Shown here: positions 35,983-48,500 of the stretch, in pieces | Layout of the letters: every line of letters begins with the position of its first letter | Numbering within the stretch: the first letter of the stretch is position 1 | Assembly: GCF_000003815.2 (NCBI RefSeq) | Contig: NC_049995.1 | Location: 16,134,539-16,198,538, forward strand | Source of the DNA: Branchiostoma floridae | Lineage: Eukaryota > Chordata > Leptocardii > Amphioxiformes > Branchiostomatidae | Direction of reading: 5' to 3' | DNA: 64,000 nt | Notes under the pieces: model-generated | Seen by the model: the letters and a program-made list of their open reading frames with translations, nothing else | Database searches by the model: none | Told to the model about the DNA's origin: nothing | Program-made: the position numbers and the translations under genes

Positions 35983-36414
35983 TTCGGAAGGCTTTCGCGG
36001 CCGCCCCTCTAAACGGCTGTAACAATTAAAGGTAAACACACCTGACAGAACACAAATACGCAGGTGAGACAAATACCTGTTGTGTGACCTTGGTGTCACA
36101 CGCTGACGCCAACAGAGGTCAAAGGGGATCGTAGTAGCCAGGTAACAGATTGCTGGGGCAAACAGAAGGGGATACGGCTGGGCGCACTAGACGGCACTTG
36201 ATTAAGTTGATAGTTAAGCTTTGTCCTATACCTCTATTTTGTACTTTGTGTAATAGTTGTTGCCATAAATTGTATTGTGCACAATTGTCGTGCAATAAAG
36301 TTATTCATATAGCTTCTGTTTGAGCCTTTGAATTCTGGTCACAAACACAGATAAATAATATCTAAAAAGAGGTTCGGTTCCGGTTCATTTGTTACGTCTT
36401 TGAAGGCGTATTTG

Positions 36415-38230
36415 GCGGGCTTTCTATTTTTTTGTCCTTTTTCTTCATACCGGGACAAAATTAAATACGTAGCCCGACAAAAACAGCCACAGCCTTACCT
36501 CTGTTTGGAGAGTTACAGGTAAACACACCTGACTAATTTACATACAAAGTGAGGTGAGATACGCCATACCTGTTGATTGACCTTCGTACCGACGCCAACA
36601 AAAGTCACGGGTTATTTAGATAGATAGATGGTTTATTGCGCAACAGTTGTAGCAGTGCCAATGTATGGCAATGTACATGCATATATAACAAAAGGTTATT
36701 TGAGTAACAGCCTGAGGCCAGCAGAAGGGGAGGGGCGTCCCAGACGGCAGGACCGGGCCTGAAACTTCTCAGTTAAAACCTCAAATCCCGGCCACAGATA
36801 CAGCCAATCCTGGCCGAGACAGCATTTAGCAACTCTCGGGAAGGTAAGGTTACCGTTTTGGTATAGATGTAGATAACACGTACGGAAAAAAGACAATGTA
36901 GCAACAGTTCTTGCTTTTTCTTCTGGGGGTGGGGTGGGGGGGGTGGGGGGGCTTTGGTTAAACAAAACAAATATATAGGCAGGTGATACAGACCTTCCTG
37001 AATAGATTACCGCGATTTACAGGCAGAGAAAGACCTTTTTAACCTTGAATGATATATGTGGAATATTTGTAGAAACTTGCAACGAAAGAGGCAAAAGTGT
37101 ACATATATATTGAGAGAAATTTGGTCATATTTCCTTATCCGGCCTGGCTAACTTGTTTTGATGTTGTCCCGTTATACATGGCCATACCTATCCATACGCT
37201 GTAAATTTTTCAAAGAGGAAGGAAAAATAACCATTTTTTACTCAATAGACTACAGGCCAATTAAAAGTAGTAAATAATTTCTGTCACAAAAATACCACTG
37301 GCGTTCATATGTATGAAATGGCACGCTTAGCGTTGCCCCAAGATGTACATTTGCAGCAACAAGCAAGGTAAGTTACTTGGTAATTATAAGCAAGCGTCTG
37401 GCGTGCGTAGTCCAGTGATTAGCGGCCCTGCCTTTGGAACTAGAATTAAGCCGTTAGTTCAATTCCGGCTGAGTCGCTCACCGACATGCCTGCTACTGAA
37501 AATGGTGGCAGACGTTAAGCTGTGGTCCACTGTTCTTTGTGTTTGTCGAAAAGAGCTAGGGGAATTTCAATGTTACAATGAACCTGTAAATACTTAATAA
37601 ATACATGTAGCGTCTGTCGTCTCTGTTATGACCAGTGGAAGAATAGTCAGTGAGCTAAAATGGTTTGAGATCACTTTTACTTTCATTTCCATGGAAAGTA
37701 TTGGGTTTAACTTTCATGGAAAGTATAAGGTTCAAAGCTTCAAGCCATAATAGGATCTCAAATATCGCATTCGTCCATATATCTGAATTTTGTAATATCT
37801 TGTTTTACTGCAAGTCTTTGCTTATAATTTCTCATTAATTAAAGCTTAATTTGGCGGGCTTCTATTTTCCCCCTTTTCCCCCTATTTTTCCTCTATTTTT
37901 CATGCAAAATATGTAGCCCGACGAAAACAGCCGCAGCCTAACCTCTGCTTGGAGAGTTACAGGTAAACACACCTGACTAAGTTACATACATACAAAGTGA
38001 GGTGAGATACGCCATACCTGTTGATTGACCTTCGTACCGACACCAACAGAAGTCACGGGTTATTCGAGTAGCCAGGTAACAGTCTGGGGCCCGGAGAAAG
38101 GAGGGGGCGTCGTTAGGTTTTGACGCAGCAAGATATAATACAAAATAGAAAGCCCGATAAAAACGACTAAAAAAACGTTAAAAAACAGCCTGAGCCTAAC
38201 CTCTGCTTGGAGAGTAGGGCGTCCCAGACG
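36415..38230 (+). repeat. Dispersed 200-bp block, copies at 36415-36620 and 37853-38070
   Basis: Both copies contain GGCGGGCTT, TAGCCCGACAAAAACAGCC (or TAGCCCGACGAAAACAGCC), GAGAGTTACAGGTAAACACA and CCATACCTGTTGATTGACC in order. Partial copies lie at about 36030-36130 and 38145-38225. Noncoding; class unknown. Confidence 0.8.
37391..37530 (+). mobile_element. tRNA-derived SINE-like segment
   Basis: GTAGTCCAGTGATTAGCGG (A-box-like) and GTTAGTTCAATTCCGGC (B-box-like) are spaced as in a tRNA head, followed by an unrelated body. The acceptor stem is not complete, so a tRNA gene is unlikely. Confidence 0.6.
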
Positions 38231-39419
38231 GAACGACTGGCCCTTAAACTTCACATCTTATGATACCTCTACTTGAATGCATACATGTAGCTCCACTCAG
38301 GAAGGTAAGTTAGTCGTTTGGGCCCAGACGTATACGTAGATTACATATCATTACTCTGTGACACTGGAGGGTAACCTCCAGTAACAGAGTATTGTAATCA
38401 CTTTGTGCGTTGAGTGTTCGCACCTATATCTCTATGCTCCGTATGCCGCAATCGCAATGATGCACGTTGTTCTTTTCGCCGTAGCTGTTTTTATTATGGA
38501 TGTAATAATTTCAGTTTTCACCCCTACGCCGTCCGGTATAGTGGTTCAGGTCTTCCTTATGATTGTGCCTTAAGCCTTGTAGTAATTTGATACCGTCAAG
38601 CAGATGTTGTCCTCGTCGGAATATGCCATCTCATTCGGACTTTGCGTTTCCAATATTGAGGTTGGTTTGACATAGCATACTGTTAACATTTTGTGCGGTT
38701 GATAGTCATAGCATTTTATGGTTAGAACGTGTTTGATCCTTGGGATCATTTTTTTTCGCGGTAGCTGTTTACATTATCGATGTAATAATTTGAGATGTCA
38801 CCCCTATTTCCCTGGTATTGTAGACCAGCTGGCCCATAGACGCTGGGGTTTGCAATTACTTATCTCCAAGCAGATATGGGGTTATGTTATTTCCACAGCT
38901 GTGATTGACCCACTTTTTAAAGTGGTGTGCGTCTCAAGTATCCATTGTGAAGCTGTGTTGTTGTTTCATTTGTGTCGTTCGATTGAGACGCTGACTTAAA
39001 TTTAGCAGTGATAGGTATCTTAGCTTTTAAGTAGGTTTTTTTTGTATTAGCTGATGTGATGTGTCCTGTATGCGATTCACTACTATATAGATGGGGTGGC
39101 CACACTCTTAATCTGACGGGTAGGAACATGTCTTTTGTGACCGGAACACCGAAAGTAGAGGGAAATAGTAGGGACAGAAAAAACAACCAAACAAATACAG
39201 AAGCTTTTACCTGCTTAACCTCATCATTAACAAACCATTATTACGTCAGAGTTTGTTACCTACGGTCACTTGTTTGCATTTTAATCAGACAATTACTTGG
39301 CGAAGGGATGAGGTCGTGAAGCTCTAGTTTGCACTATTTACACATTTCTTTCCTGTTTTTGTTAAGTCGGAAGAAAATTTCTGCTGATGATCTGCTTGAT
39401 GACGTTTTAGTGTAGCAGG

Positions 39420-39593
39420 CATTTCATTGCCTAGCACTTGCACAACTCGCAAGCGACAAAAAACTAACAATAGAAAACGTGTGTGCTGCAGTTGTCCACC
39501 TCCAAAGTTTTAAGACTTATTTTTGGGATAATTCCTGATATTTCTTTCCAGGATTTCTACATGCTCGAAAAGAGATAGACCGGAATCTCAAAA
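39420..39593 (+). promoter_or_regulatory. Leader/5' UTR region shared by the TPR-ROCO and Death-GT genes
   Basis: The segment resembles 55195-55375: both have CTTGCACAA, an AAAACGT block, then a splice acceptor CCAGGATTTC, ATGCT, AGCTAGAC/AGATAGAC and the same ATGGCTGCC start. The acceptors (exon begins at 39552 and 55322) imply an upstream noncoding first exon in both genes, which I could not locate. Confidence 0.65.
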
Positions 39594-42500
39594 ATGGCTG
39601 CCAAAGGTAAGCATGTCTGCAATGGTCTACATATCTCATGTATCAGTATGGCTCTGAGTATACGAGTTATTGATTAATTTGCATGTGAGTGTTTTGGACC
39701 GACTGACTGCCACTACGGCTACTAGCTATGGGACTGAATGAGTGAATGTTTACTTATTTCTTCAGTCATATGATATGTCTCACTGCAAGTACCTAGTACC
39801 CGAGGAACGTGCAGTTCACGTAAGGAGCTACACAGATATTGTAAGTAAACATACGGCGGGAGTTCAATAGGCGTTACATACTGACGGTCTAAACGTCGAC
39901 TTCGCCACTTTTACTGTTTTGTTGAGACCCAATTTGTAACTACTGTAGAAGTTTATATATGATATACCCTCTGTATAACTCTATATGCTACTCGAAGCAT
40001 GTATGCTAGTATAGATGCAGTATCTGCCTGGTACTTATAATTAGTGTGGTTTCCAAATGCGAGACCAGATCACACTTACATGACTGTGCTGTTGTAGCCT
40101 CGTAGTAGTATAATTGTCTATATTGGCTAGTGTAGTAGTTGTGAAACAATGCTTCTCTCCCTTTACTGTAGGTAGGGCAGGTTATAGAATCTTCGATGTT
40201 TAAGATCTATTGCATATGTTACAATACAATAGTATGTAAGGCGGAAAAGTATGGTATTATATAAAGTTTGGTACTTGGAAATCATTTATATAGATATTAG
40301 CACCACACTTTGTTTTTAGAATACCATAATGTTTCTGCATCTGCATCAGAAACCATTGTCAATGTGCATGCTTACTGCCTAGCTGAGATATCTGGGACAC
40401 TTTACAATTTAGGTAACGCCTGGCAAGACATCGATGACCCCAGAGAGGCCATAAAGCATCATGAACAGGAACTGCAGGTGAAGCGGAGTATCTATGGGGA
40501 GGACACCGCGCATCCTGACATCGCCACGACACTTGATAACTTGGGTACCACATGGTGGAACATTGGTGACTACGAAAAGGCCCTGAGCTATTATGAACAG
40601 ACACTACAGATGAGACGAATTATCTATGGTGCGGGCTCCGCACATGCTGACATTGCCACATCACTTCACAACCTGGGTACCGCATGGGGGAAAATTGGTG
40701 ACTACAAAAAGGCCATCAGGTACCATGAACAGGCCCTTCAGATAAGGCGGACTATCTATGGTGAAAACACGGCGCATCCTGTCGTCGCTTCGTCGCTTCA
40801 CAACTTGGGTGTCGTATGGACAAATCTTGGTGATTACAAAAAGGCCATCAGGTACCATGAACAGGAACTTAAGATGTGGCGGGTTATCTATGGTGAGGAC
40901 ACGGCGCATCCTGATATCGCCTCATCACTTTACAACCTGGCTGTCGCATGGAGAATTCTTGGTGATTACAGATGGGCCATCAGGTACCATGAACAGGCAC
41001 TTCAGATGAGGCGGACTATCTATGGTGAGAACACGGCGCATCCTGTCGTCGCTTCGTCACTTGCCAGCTTGGGAATGGCCTGGAATGGCCTTGGTGACCA
41101 CAAACAGGCCATCAGCTACCACGAACAGGCACTTCAGATGGGGCGGAGTATCTATGGTCCAACGACAGCACATCCAGTTATCGCCACGTCACTTAACAAC
41201 CTGGGGTTAGCCTGGAGTATCATGGGTAATTACAGACAGGCAATAAGCTACCACGAAGAGGCTCTGCAGATGCTCAGGAGTATCTATGGTCCAACGACAG
41301 CACATCCTGATATTGCTACCTCACTGAACAACCTGGGGTTAGCCTGGAGTAACCTGGGTAATAATAGGCAGGCAATCAGCTACCACGAAGAGGCTCTGCA
41401 GATGCGCAGGAGTATCTATGGTCCGACTACAGCACATCCTGATATTGCTACCTCACTGAACAACCTGGGGTCAGCCTGGAGTAACCTGGGTAATGATAGA
41501 CAGGCAATCAGCTACCACGAGCAGGCACTTCAGATGGGGCGGAGTATCTATGGTCCAACGACAGCACATCCAGTTATCGCCACGTCACTTGACAACCTGG
41601 GTACCGCATGGGGACATATCGGTAATCACAGACAGGCCATCAGCTATCATGAGGAGGCACTTCAGATGAAGCGGACTATCTATGGTGAGACCACGGCGCA
41701 TGCTGATATCGCATCGTCACTTGACAACTTGGGTGCCGCATGGGGAAATCTTAGTGGTTACAAAAGTGCCCTCAGCTATCATGAACAGGCACTTCAGATG
41801 AAGCGGACTCTCTATGGTGAGACCACGGCGCGTCCTGATATGACCTCGTCACTTCACAACTTGGGTGTCGCATGGGGGAATCTTGGTGATCACAGAAAGG
41901 CCCTCAGCTATCATGAACAGGCACTTCGGATGATGCGGATTGTCTATGGTAAGAACACGGCGCATCCTGACATCGCCACGTCACTGGACAACTTGGGTGC
42001 CGCATGGGGGAATCTTGGTGATCACAGAAAGGCCGCCAGCTTCCGTGAAGAAGCCCTGCAGATGCAGAGGATACTTGCTGAAAGTAAGAGAATTTCAAAC
42101 ATCTTGATATTCATTGTTCCATCTGTATGTACCAAATTCGTTTTGAGTAAAACTTTATACAAATGTGTGGCAAAATGATGACATCCCTGTTGCTAAAAGA
42201 GTACCATAATAACGTAATGATAGATACCTGTAAGTAGCATAAAGTAAATCTTGTGCCCCCAGAAATTTCGTCCGATCCAATTGAGCTTATTGGGCAACCT
42301 GAGATGGTGAGGTTGTACGCCGAAGCCTGTCGCCAGGGGTCGCTGTCAGTACACAGCACACGGGTTCCGGTGGTGGGTCAGTTCAGGTCAGGGAAAACCT
42401 GCTTCATCAAGAGGCTGATGGGAGAAACGGTCAAAGAGGAGGAGGTGGAACCCATTACGGATGGAATCAACATCATTTCAGATGTTCAAAGCAAGACGTG

Positions 42501-45500
42501 GAAGAAGTCAAGAGGTTCGATAAGCGGGTCTATAGCATTCTTGAATTTTTCTCCTTTTTGGTCTTTATTGAAAAATGTGTAAGTAATTGAAATACTGATT
42601 TCACAATCCCTACTGTTCTCTGCAGAGAAGATAGATGACTTAGCAGCACAATTGCTTCGGACACAGCAAGAGACCGGCCCCTCAGCAGGTGATGTTTTAA
42701 GTTTGAGTAGTTTAACCAAACTTGATGTTTGTTTTCTTGAATTCTTAGACAGCAGCATAAGATTATGAAAATTTTACTTCTCTTGGCAGAAGACGAATAC
42801 AAGAATGATGACATGACAGAGACCATACAACAAGAGGCAGAGAACATACAACAAGGGACAGAGACCATGCAACAAGAGACAGAAAAGGCGCCAGAACATA
42901 CTGTAGAAGGTGAGATTAATCTACTTTAATAGGTTTCAAAATATTGATACAAAGTTACAAAGATTCATCATCGAATTAATTTCTAAGCAGATAACATGGC
43001 TGTATCTTTGTGATAACATGGCTGTATCATAAGGTGATCGAGGAAATACCCGGCGAAAGTGTGTGCATTTCCCACCGAAGGAAATCCACACACTTCGCCG
43101 GCTAACTCCTCGGCCAGCTTATGATACTATGTTATCCCACAGTAAGATCTGTTTGGAGATTATGCCGATTCAACAAAATAAGTTTATATATGTCGTTCTC
43201 TACATTCTCGCAGTTGCCCCTACAGAGAAACTTCGCCACGGTGCAAACCTTGAGGAAGAGATGCAGGCGGTAAGACCAGAGCGACAGACTGCGGTCGAAG
43301 AGAACCCAGCCGCCAACATTGAGGTCAGAATCTTGAAAGGTGCATCAGAGATCCCCAAACCGTCCATTCCAGACATCGTCATTGAAGCAGCAGAAAAAAT
43401 GAAGACAGCAGGTATCACTGAAGATGAGATTGGAACTGCCGATCATCCGCGCTTGTCCTTCTGGGACTTCGGCGGGCAGGCAACTTACTACGGAACCCAC
43501 CAGTGCTTCATCACCCCCCGGGGTGTCTACATCCTCGTCATGTCTCTGCTGCAGAAACTGTCGGACCCTGTTCCAGATCTGGACTACAAGGCGTCTGTGG
43601 ACAACCTGAGAACGGGAGGAGGTATGCCCTAGATAAGTTTTTGCTTAAAAACGAAACAGGTTCTTAGTTGATTAAGATATTACTGATGCACTTAAGATGA
43701 TATGTTTGATCTGGACATTTTGATGTAATCCTTTCAATAAGTTGATGTAATGAAAGTAGTGTAGTAAAAGCACGTTTATTCATTCATTCATTCATTCATT
43801 CATTCATTTTATTTATTTATTTAGCCAGGTATACACTCTTAGGACAAAAGCCCTGATTTTCAGCAGAACCCGGGTACATCAAACCACACAACCAATTCAA
43901 CCTGACAAACACAAAATAGAACAACAATGATAACATTGATTCTGTAAACGCGTACGAATGTATTCGCTGTTGTGTTTTCTACAGATTATCTGGACCACTG
44001 GCTCAACTCAGTTCACTCTCACACTCAACACAGAGGACGGCCTCCCGTGATCATCGTCCTCACAAACAAGGACAAGTTCTCAAAGGTGCGTTTTGTTAGT
44101 TTGTTTCACAGGAAATACAGTCTCTTTTACATAAGTAGTAATTGCAATAGTGGATGGAGTAATAGAGCTCCAACGACCCATGCAGAGTACTGTACAATTC
44201 TTAACTTTCTTCCAACACAAAAGTATACACCGATCAAATTTTCAACAGCCACTGTCGCTTTCTTCAGAATTCAGTATTGATCCTGAAGAAGGCGAAATTG
44301 GTCGTTGAAAATTTGTTCCGTGTATACCTTTGTGTTGAAAGAACGTTTGGCATTGTAATATGATAACTATACATCGAGGAGCTTCGTGAATGGCAAACTT
44401 TTGTCGGCATTCCACAGGATCCCGACTACATTGAACAGTACAAACAACAGATACGGCGCCATATCGAGGGAAAAGCGGCAGGAATGCTGGTCATGCCAGA
44501 AATATTTGCCGTGGACAACACAACGGAGGACGCAGAAGTTGACAAGATCCGTGACTACATACGGCAGGTGGCGAGAGACCTGCCGCACATGGGCGAGGAA
44601 ATCCCCATCTCGTGGCTGCATCTCAAGTCTAGACTGACCAAAAGACGGGAGGGGGGGTATCGTTTCCTCAAGTTTCAGGAAATAGCTGACCTCGCCCGAG
44701 TTCCTGAGATCAACATCACAGACAAGCACACGCTCGCCATGGTTCTCACCTTCTTCCACGACCGAGGCGACATCATCTTCTTTGACGAGCCCGGTCTCCG
44801 TGATGACGTCACCCTGCAGCCACAGGTGATGATTGACGCTTTTAAGACCATCATCACAGTACCTCAGTACCAGCTGGGCAAACGGACAAATCCAAAGATG
44901 TGGGAAGATCTGGAACAGAAAGGAGTTATCAGCGATAAGTTGCTGACAAGGATCTGGGAAGAGAAGGACCAACAACTGAAGAAACCTTTTCTGGTCCGAC
45001 ACAAGTCCTTCCTGAAGGCGCTCATGGAGAAGTTCTATCTTATCTGTAACGCCACACCCATCAGCGATGTCAGTGACGAGGGTCAGCAGATCTATTTCGT
45101 GCCTGCACTACTCAGCTGCAAGAGGGACAACACTGAGCTGTATCCAATCAACATGTATCCCTGTCCACAGGCGCTCTACTTCGTGTTCAGCGAGAAGTTT
45201 CTACCCAGCGGTATGTTCTGTCGTCTGCAAGCCTTGTGTGTACGCAGGTTCGGACTGGAGGAGTCCCGTGTGTTTGCCGGCTGTGCTCGCTTCCCTACGG
45301 ACGACAAGGAGCAAGCATTTGTCATCACCAAGGTCAACCACTACTTGAAGGTGGAACTTCTGTCGTCCTCTAACATCTTCACTGAAGGTCTGCGTGTCAG
45401 GAAGTTCCTCAGTAGCGCCTTGTTTGAGATCAAAGAGAAGTGGATCCCCTGTATCCAGTACGAATTGTGCTGCTCTACACAAGAGGATGGAGATGAACCT

Positions 45501-48500
45501 GCATTCCGGGCATTGCAAACGGGTGAAGAATCACAGGGACAGCGTTGGGGGTAAGTTTATAATTTGTCATGGGTAATTAGAGCTGAACAAAGATTTATCT
45601 GATGGTCCATCCCTTTCATTCCTGTTTGCTGATTCGTTAACATATTTCACCAAATATTCAATGTCGGCGAAGGATGATTAACAGAAGAAACATATGTACA
45701 GTTTTAAGCTGTTGATTTTTTCTGTTAAGGATATGAAGGATACTCTATTCCATGTTTTCTTACTAGATTTCCACCCCTCTTCCGCGCCGTTTGGATGTCC
45801 GAAGGGCCACAATCCGATCTTACAGGTAATCTTTTTGAGAACATCGTATTGTTATATGCCAATCAATCAATCAATCACCAACAAACTTTCATTCCTAAAG
45901 CAAGAAACTGTAACAAATGAATGTTCTGTAAGCCAGAATGGAGGCTGTATGTTGCGTCTTTGATGGCCTTAATATGTATATCACCAATGAATTGGTATGA
46001 GACGAATTTTTTTCTTCAAAAATGCGCCAATGTTATATTACAGAAAACTCAGGAGGAGATGGTCCGGTGATCCTTCAGCCGAAGGGAGACCCTAACCTCA
46101 TTGTTGGGATGCGAACGATCGGCCCCGTGTTGGACACTATGGAGCAGGGAGGAGGACTTACTCTGGACCAGTGTGACCACGTCAGGAACCAGCTGACACC
46201 TTTTCAACGGGTACGTGCGGTTCTGGAGATGAAGAAGAGAGGGGACGAAGGTCCGTACCTGCTGCAGTTGGGAGCTGCGGTAGCAATGTGCCTTCCAGAG
46301 TTTGAGGATCTCTTCAGGAAAGAAGAGCGAGGTATGTCATGTCTAGTTTCTAGTCTTGGACCATAAAACGTAGGGAAACAATTGATGCTTTCAATTATAG
46401 ATGATTTTAATGTTCTTGCTGTATTTGTCTACATCCTTCACTACAGAGTTTGTTTCTTTTGGAAACAGAAACGTTAAATGCAAAGAAAAAAAAAACTGAT
46501 ATGTATTCTATTTTGCAGGAAAAGAGCTTGTCATCCTCCACACAGATGACTACACTGCAGAGTTCGCCTCGCCTCTCAAGACAGCTATGAGTGAGTCAGG
46601 AGTGCCCTGTCACACGGAGATAATCGCGTCGTCTGACTCCATCACAGAGAAAACAGTGCAGCTCCTGCTCAACACAAACAACAAGATGGTTCTTCCAGTC
46701 ATCAGTCCCCAGACCCTACATCACCAGCACTGGTCAAACCTCGCCTACGAGTTCCCAGTTCGGAACGGAAGGCTGCTGCTGCCCATCCTGCTGTACCCAC
46801 GGGGTTCCAGACACCAGATGATCCGGGTTCTACAGCGGCGGGCGCCTGTCCTGTGCAGCATGGAACGTGAGGAGATAGAGATGAAAGGAGGTCTCGTGTC
46901 AAAGAGGAAGCTGAAGGATATCTTACAAAAGGTGTGTCATATTTGCTGTATCGCCATTTTGTATACATCATCTTACTTTGAAAAGGAAGAGATCATAATC
47001 CCGGTGCGAATGTTTTAACATTTCCTTTTTTTCCTTTTCTTCAGGTCATGATAGACAAGAAAGAGGGTGAGTTATGACGTCTGCGACAATCTAGATAATT
47101 CACTGACTTCACACGTGTGCTTAAATTCTACGGACATTGAAAAGTTTCCTTAAGTAGTCATACTTGATTCTTGACTCGAGGTGATCTTTGGGTTGACCAA
47201 GCTCCAGACAATCGTCATCGGTGAACGCTAATTCGCAATATTCTTGTGAATTCGAAATTATCGGATGGTCTTAAAAGTATTTCTTTACTCCTTCAATTGC
47301 CTGTAGTACATATTACAATCACGGCCGGTAATATACATGAAACCGTTAGACAGTGTACCTCTGTGGGATGCATTTAAACAGTTGATTCCATCTTTGTTTG
47401 ACAGAGGCCATTTTGTACCGGATCAGCAAAGCTGTTGGTGCAGAGTGGACCCGGCTGGGACAGGAACTGGGGCTGGAAAAGTCCGTCTTGGACGAGATCA
47501 AAGGTGACAACGCCACGAAGGCGGCAATGCAGATGCTGAAGGCGTGGCGCATCAAGACCCCCCACGGACCACTGCACTACCTGCCGCAGGTGGAGGATGC
47601 ACTGCAGAACATTGACAGGCCGGACGTGACTGCAGCTTTACAGGAGACATACAAGGTGAGGTGTTGTTCTGCCGTCTTTTCTCTGCTTGCATCCAATATG
47701 TTTTGTGAAACTTTTTGACATATATTGAAATATAAGTTGTTGTTCTTGAAAAAGTTTCTTTATGTACATTTTGTGAAATACATGTGATATGGCCATTTTA
47801 AGGAAACGTTGAACTACATTCTTAGTTATACGAACATAGGCAATCTTCTGCATTGATAGAGCTGGAACCCTACATCTACTTGCTTTGTTAACAGAAGAAG
47901 AGCCAAGTAGAGCGTGCTTTACATATCATTGGTGCACCCGTAATCTTAAGAATCAACTAAATGTCTTTACCATTTTTGTTTTGTCTTCCTACATGAAAAA
48001 GAAGAAGATTAGCACAACAGGAATAACAGCATGTTTTCCCAATCGGGTAAAACATAACGAGTTCTTACTGACGTTGGATATTGGTTCCCAATTATCTGAC
48101 CAATATCGCGTAGAAACTCATTATGTCAATTCAATCCATATCCGTCTAAAAAGGCTCACCAATGTCTTCTTTGTTCACCTCAGGAATACCGAAATGGCGT
48201 GGAGTTGAGAGAACTTAGTCCAGACATGAACGAAGACAAAACCTGGTGAGTTACCACGTTAGCATTTGACATTCAGAAGTATGTTTTCATCTGTATGTGG
48301 TTCATGAATGTGGTAGATTTCAACAGTCATGTACCTAACGAATGCATCTGTATGTAACCGACGACGATAAGTCAAACAATAATAGATGCAGAATATCTTA
48401 ATGCCTAAAATTTTGTTTGGTCGGGCTGTCATCACACGTAATTAGAATGACTTAACGTGTAAGTAATAAATTGTACGACATGTATCCAGGTATATGATAC

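Larger units (their letters stand above)
34945..39551. other. Intergenic spacer between SDR3 and the TPR-ROCO gene
   Basis: No gene was recognised. Contents include a foldback element (35819-35982), duplicated 200-bp blocks (36030-38280), a G-run (about 36926-36953), a SINE-like segment (37391-37530), a short hairpin at about 38350-38397 (ACTCTGTGACACTGGAGG and its imperfect complement) and a duplicated segment whose GTAGCTGTTT-ATGTAATAATTT core occurs at about 38483 and 38761. Confidence 0.6.

Noticed and set aside
37391-37470. Possible tRNA gene
   Set aside because: Only the internal promoter boxes are tRNA-like; no acceptor stem pairing.
44367-45002. 211-codon minus-strand frame
   Set aside because: It is antisense to the COR exon, has no family motif and follows codon constraint of the plus strand.
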